A stretch of DNA of 64,000 nt from Bactrocera neohumeralis (Eukaryota; Arthropoda; Insecta; Diptera; Tephritidae): NCBI RefSeq assembly GCF_024586455.1, contig NC_065921.1, positions 76,894,720 to 76,958,719 of the forward strand, written 5' to 3'. Numbering within the stretch: position 1 is the stretch's first letter; each line of letters starts with the position of its first letter. Below are positions 58,901 through 64,000 of this stretch, one piece after another. Under the pieces are notes generated by a model. That model worked only from the letters and a program-made list of their open reading frames with translations. It was not told where the DNA came from and did no database searches. The translations under genes and the position numbers were made by a program.

Positions 58901-60035
58901 AAGTGAAAATTTAGAACATCGCTCGTTTAAACGGCAGCTGTAGTGCTTGAAAATTTCTTTTTAGTACATCTCACTATTACTTTTCCATTACTATTATAAT
59001 TTTTCAATGAAATTCCGTTGTCTTTTGGTACTCCGCCACCATACGCTAATTTGTTATTTGATTTACATTTGTATCTGAAAATTTCTGCTGACTCGCCATT
59101 CAATTAGCGAAGCCTCATACACCGTTAGTACTCGGTTTCGCAGCTGAGGTGCTAAAAGCTCGTGAATTCGAAGTAAGTGAGTTGTGTAACTCTGCCGCAC
59201 CGTGAAAAGAATTTAGGCGGTGGCATTGCCTCGGTGCCACGTGCTTGTCATGAGATATGAGTGATGGAGAAGAAAATATTTGTTTTTATAGAAACTTGTG
59301 TATTCTTAAGTTTTTCTGTCATTTATTGGAAATTAAATGTCGTGTGCAAAATAGAAAATAATTATGGCACAGGTTGACGGATTCGCATTATATATGTACA
59401 TATGTCCGCTGGTGCTGCTTTTGAGGTTATATCTGCTTGCAATTAAAATTTCCGGCTATTGATCACTGCCGTGCACCAGCGTCACTGATCTTAATCAATA
59501 CAAATGTTTTTGCACCAGAATTTCAAAAAAGGAAATGAAATAATATTTTTCAGCTGCGCGTTTAGCAGATTTGCGAAATGATTTCTACAAAGTGTTCAGT
59601 TTAATTAAGAAAGATATATGTCTGTATATACTTAGATACTTTTGCATATAACTGTATGTGTATTTGCACTTGTATGAGCGCACATTGACAGCCTATTAAA
59701 GTGTTTTTTGAAAATGTACCAAAGAAACGTACTTTTTTTTTGATTTTGCACCAATTCGGCATGTCATGCAAATTCTGGGTAAAATCATTTTTGGCAATGG
59801 TTTATACTTTGCCGGCGGCGGAACTAATATATCGCCAGAAATAGCTGCACGCGCTACACAAATTTAGAAAAAGAGTATTGTGTTATTTTTTTTAATTCAA
59901 TAAATGTTGATAGTTATTTTGGCTTTATATAAAAAGCGCTCAGTTTGAGCTTTTTCTGCCTGGTTGCAGTTAAAAGTGCCAAAAAGCTTACATTTACCAG
60001 TGAAAGCTCTTGGATTCAATAAAGGAATATGTTTT
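58901..60035. other. Upstream region of the transporter gene, unassigned
   Basis: Mixed AT-rich and more balanced stretches (58910-59280). No coding exon could be supported. Confidence 0.35.
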
Positions 60036-60545
60036 ATAAAATAAAACGCGGTTTAAAAATTTCATAATAGTTATGCCCATAATTGTAAAAAGCTTTGAAG
60101 CTTTCACTAAAAATATATTTATAAAAAGCTTTGAAGCTTTCACTAAATTTATCAATGCATTCATAATTTTTGGCTGTTAGATTTGTCATAGGAATATGTT
60201 TTATAAATTTAAACCCGTTCTGAAGTTCCATTTAAGTTCTGCTCATAATGGTAAAAAGCTTTGAAGCCTTCATTAAACTACCTTGAATTCATGACTTTTG
60301 GCCCCTACGCTCGTTATAAAAAAATATTTTATAATATTTAAACCCACTTTGCTTTCAAGTAATTACAATAATTTGCACTTTTAGTTATTTACCTTTCATC
60401 ATTCTTGGCAAATCAAGTATTTGATCTTTATTAAGAAATTCGAAATAAGTTTACATTAATAAAACCACACAAAAATGTTTTAAATATGAAAGCTTCAAGG
60501 AACAAGCCTTGAAGCTTTCTATGTTTTGTGTTTTTACTTCGAAAT
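60036..60545. repeat. AAGCTTTCA-type dispersed repeats
   Basis: AAAAAGCTTTGAAGCTTTCACTAAA occurs twice within 60088-60150 and a variant with GAAGCCTTCATTAAA at 60252. AGGAATATGTTTTATAAA precedes two of the blocks (60024 and 60190), giving a unit of about 165 bp. A mirrored GAAAGCTTCAAGG/CCTTGAAGCTTTC pair at about 60488-60520 can form a hairpin. Confidence 0.6.
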
Positions 60546-62039
60546 TTGTTTATAAATCAACTTAACTGCTAAAAGACCAGAATATAATCATTAAGCTTTA
60601 AAGCTTGCACACAAAATATAAGTAATCCGCGTTTAATAGAAGTTTAGTATTTTAATAAACAAATATGTGATCCATAAGAAAGAAATAATTTAAACATTTC
60701 ATCAACTTTAAAAATCTGAAGTTTGCAATAAACATCTTTTTAGGTAATTGCAGCTTCGCTGGATCTAGCTTAAAGCTTTAAGCTCATTGTTTCAATTGTG
60801 ATCTTGTGAACCTTGTATAAAGAAACTGAGCTGTTTAAAATTATATTATATTACTTGATCCTTTACGCTTTCTCATTAACTTTAACTTTTTAAGTTTTAA
60901 AGCTACCAGGTATAAAAGCTTCAGAAGCTTTAATAAAGAGTTTAATCATGTAAACTTAATTTAAAGTAACATAGCAATTAAAGATTAGAATTATGACCAT
61001 GGAGCTTTTAAGCTCTCAAGCTCTTTTAGCAATTTCTATTTCAAATGTTTTATAATTTACAATTGGTGGTTTAGAATGAAGCAGGGATAATAAATGAGTT
61101 ATTATTTCACTTGAGAGCGTCTCTCCGTATTTCTATACCTACTTAATTTAATTTGGTTTCGAATTAGTATGTATGTGAAAGAAATTATCTTTATGTGACA
61201 TTATCAATAGATATTCTATTTATCTGATACACATGTCCTATCAAATCTAGATATGCATACACTCCAACCATGGACTGACAGCACTTGTATTTTATCGCTA
61301 AAACAATTGGCTTGATTTCATTAAGCGCTTCATTAATAACAATAAACCACAAATAAATGCAAAAATTCAACTATCAGCAAAAGTATGGCGAAAAACAATT
61401 TCGCAATCAGCCAAACAATATACAAAAACAAGAAAAAAAAAACGAAAGCGACAACGACAGCTCACTAAGTGATTACTTAATTTCCTCTGCGAAATATGAG
61501 GGTTAATGGTAGCATATTTAAGCGCACACTTATGATATATACATACATATGTATATATGAAGAAATGTATATAAATGTACTCATATGTATGTATATATAC
61601 TCTTAAGCATGTGTATATATAGAAGTGTGACACAAAAAATGCTTGCTTAAGCTTTTAGTGTCTGTCAATTTCCGCAGACGTCAGCGTGATAGTCGAGCAC
61701 ACGTGCATGACGGCACCAATGGAAAGCAACAAGCGTCCCACCGCTTATCTACTCGCCGGATAATGAGTGAAAATTCTTGGCAAAAAACTCCAAAAAAAAA
61801 ATATAAAATATAATAAACTGAGTAGAATCAAAGAAAATATTATGTGGTAAGCGGGTAGGCATATGTGTGCTTATGTATGAGTATATAGTACGCTGTGCAT
61901 ATGTTGGCTGTACATTTGCGTTTGCATTTCGAGAACTGATTACCATATATTTATATTTGTGATTGTGTTAAAGTATGTATATGCAACCACAATCATAACC
62001 CATAACAACGGTAAAAATATGACAAAAAAATAGAAAAAA
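60546..62039. other. Intergenic, unassigned
   Basis: Further scattered AGCTTTAAAGC-like words to about 61020, then AT-rich DNA with ATACATATGTATATAT tracts at 61540-61620. No gene is recognised. Confidence 0.35.
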
Positions 62040-62700
62040 TTCATTTAATATTTATAATAAAAAAATTAAAAAGGTAAAAAATCAGTAAAATAAAAAAAAG
62101 AAATAATAATATAAAATTTAATAAAATAAAAAATAAATTATTGAAAATATATATTTATAAAAAGTAAAAAATATAGCAACAGCAACATGTAATTAGAAAA
62201 AAAACTAAAAAAAATTTAAATGCAATTTTATAGTAAAAAAAAATAAAAATATAATAAAGAATTTATTAAAATTAAAAATAATTAACTTAAATTAAAAAAA
62301 TTATAAATACATACTAAAAAATATATACTTATAAAAATTAAAAAAATATAGCAACAACAACATGTTATTAGAAAAAAACTAAATTCAATTTTTTAGTAAA
62401 AAAATTAAGTTAAATAAAAAAATAAATAAAAAAATATATTAAAAATAAAAAATAAATAAAATATTATAAAATTTAATTAAATTATAAAAAATAAAAATTT
62501 ATATAAAAATAACTAAAAACAAAAAATTAGTAAATAAAATTAAATTAAAAAAATAAAATCAAATATAAAACTAAAAAAAAGAACTAGAATGAAAAAATAA
62601 TAAATTAAATTAACAAGAAATAAAATTAACAAGAATTAAATTATTATAAAACAAATAAAATAATATAAATTGGTAGATAATAAAATTAAATTTTTTTATT
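62040..62700. repeat. A-rich low-complexity tract with 175-bp duplication
   Basis: Nearly only A and T with A in excess on the plus strand. ATATAGCAACAGCAACATGT at 62171 recurs as ATATAGCAACAACAACATGT at 62346, giving a 175-bp unit with matching flanks. Confidence 0.65.
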
Positions 62701-63920
62701 TAATTTTGTTGTAGAAGTATAAGCAATTCCACTATAGATTGTATTTTCAATAAAGTTCTTCAAATGTTATTCTACAAAATATTTGTTTTAATTTTTTGTT
62801 AAAAATTGTACAAAAAAAAATCTTAAATTAATTAAATTTCTACTTTACAAAAATTGTAGAAAAAAATTATAAAAAAAAATTTTATTAAAAAAAATAAAAT
62901 CTTAAAAATTCGAAAAATTTTACGCACAAATGACGCAATATTTATTACAAATTACTTCTTAAAAAGTATGAACATATTTGAAAACAATTTTGAAAAAAAA
63001 ATTTAATTGAGATTTTTTATTAAATTTATGTGGAGAAAAATTTTTGAAAACTATAAAATTGTGAAAACAATTAATTTAAGTTTTAATTAAATTTCAATCT
63101 GTTGCAAAAAATGATAAATGTTATTTTAAGTAGAATGAAAAATCTAAAATAAAATATTGAATATGCGAATTTAACAGAAGTAAAGAACAAAATATACATA
63201 TATGTAAATATATACATTTTTGTTAATATATTTTAAAACTGTATGCAAATGTATACAAAATTTTCATTAAAAATTCAAAGTAGTATTTTCAAAAATTATG
63301 TCTATTGAAGAGTCAAAATTTTTTTATATATTATTAAACATTTTTTTAATTTTATAAAACAAAAATTCTTCAATCTCGAAATATAGATATTTCCAAATCT
63401 TTCTAAAATTCATTAAAATTTTCAAGTATTTAAAAACAAAATTATATTTCTATTGCTAGGTGCGCTTGATTATACACCTTAAAATTTTAAATATTAAAGC
63501 ATTCCGACCTATTTCGTTTGTACTCACAATCATAAAAATAAAAAAATCCAAAATCTGTATTTCGGCGATAAGAGTTTACATAATTATTATATAAAAATAA
63601 CAAAAAATAAACATTTTTATTTCCGCGATAAGAGTTTACATATACAAACACCATCAAAATGTTTTTCGTGGAATATGACTCAAGATTGAAAGGCACATGT
63701 TGTTCAAAATAATTTATACGGAGGCGTGCTAACGCAAACACGGCAAACACGAACTACGCTAAAGTCTCGTGCTAAGCAAGCAAGCATAAAGAAATCATGC
63801 TGTGTAACCAAGCAATACCATAAACACACACATACAAACAATTTTTATGGAATACATGTTTAGAAATATTCCATATAACGCTCGAGACGCAAAGTGACAG
63901 TCAGAACACATGGAATTTTT
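62701..63920. repeat. AT-rich end region with a 60-bp duplication
   Basis: CGGCGATAAGAGTTTACATA near 63564 recurs as CCGCGATAAGAGTTTACATA near 63623. No gene or other family is recognised. Confidence 0.45.
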
Positions 63921-64000
63921 TTATGATTATCACAAGAAAGACTAACAAAATCTTCATTGTCTTATGATTATAACGAGAAAGACCAACGAAGTCTCATATA
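63921..64000. repeat. 41-bp tandem repeat reaching the window edge
   Basis: TATGATTATCACAAGAAAGAC at 63922 recurs as TATGATTATAACGAGAAAGAC at 63963; the array probably continues beyond 64000. Confidence 0.55.

Noticed and set aside
60393..60430. Candidate first exon of the Picot-like gene (ATGATGAAAG|GTAAAT)
   Set aside because: Joins in frame, but rests on a weak donor, and a random match of this length is likely in 6 kb; kept only as a possibility.

Overview
The window looks like nuclear DNA of a true fruit fly (Diptera, probably Tephritidae). The genes have short exons with GT-AG introns, a eukaryotic tRNA is present, the AT content is high, and there are many decayed Tc1/mariner and non-LTR elements of kinds I associate with tephritid genomes. 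The species cannot be named from the sequence alone.

Layout, left to right. (1) About 0.3-17.5 kb, + strand: a BTB-BACK gene with a very long serine-rich tail, recognised as the homologue of Drosophila gprs (serine-enriched protein). Its introns are packed with transposon relics. As written it carries two lesions, a one-base frameshift and an in-frame TAA, although the frame stays open for 986 codons after the TAA. (2) 17.5-29.4 kb: no gene recognised; likely 3' UTR and flank, tandem arrays, a 61-bp palindromic array, a 2-kb T-rich repeat desert and retrotransposon debris. (3) 29.4-40.6 kb, - strand: two tandem Amyrel-type alpha-amylase genes with identical intron positions and matching TATA/GATA promoters, separated by Tc1/mariner relics. 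The distal copy has lost the usual stop and runs on for 92 codons. (4) 42.4-47.0 kb, - strand: a seven-exon pickpocket (DEG/ENaC) sodium channel gene with transposon fragments in its second intron. (5) 50.33 kb, + strand: one tRNA-Phe(GAA). (6) 55.6-57.7 kb, - strand: a Picot-like MFS phosphate cotransporter of the SLC17 type; its first coding exon is not confidently located and may lie upstream, even outside the window. (7) 58-64 kb: no gene recognised; a phased A-tract array, AAGCTT-rich repeats and A-rich low-complexity DNA.

The protein genes are not an operon-like system. They encode secreted digestive enzymes, a membrane channel, a membrane transporter and an intracellular BTB protein, and the shared neighbourhood most likely reflects conserved fly gene order. 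The most interesting points are the two lesions in the gprs homologue, the C-terminal extension of one amylase, the paired GATA promoters, the phase conflict in the channel gene, and several periodic non-coding arrays. I found no CRISPR array, rRNA or clearly novel multi-gene system.
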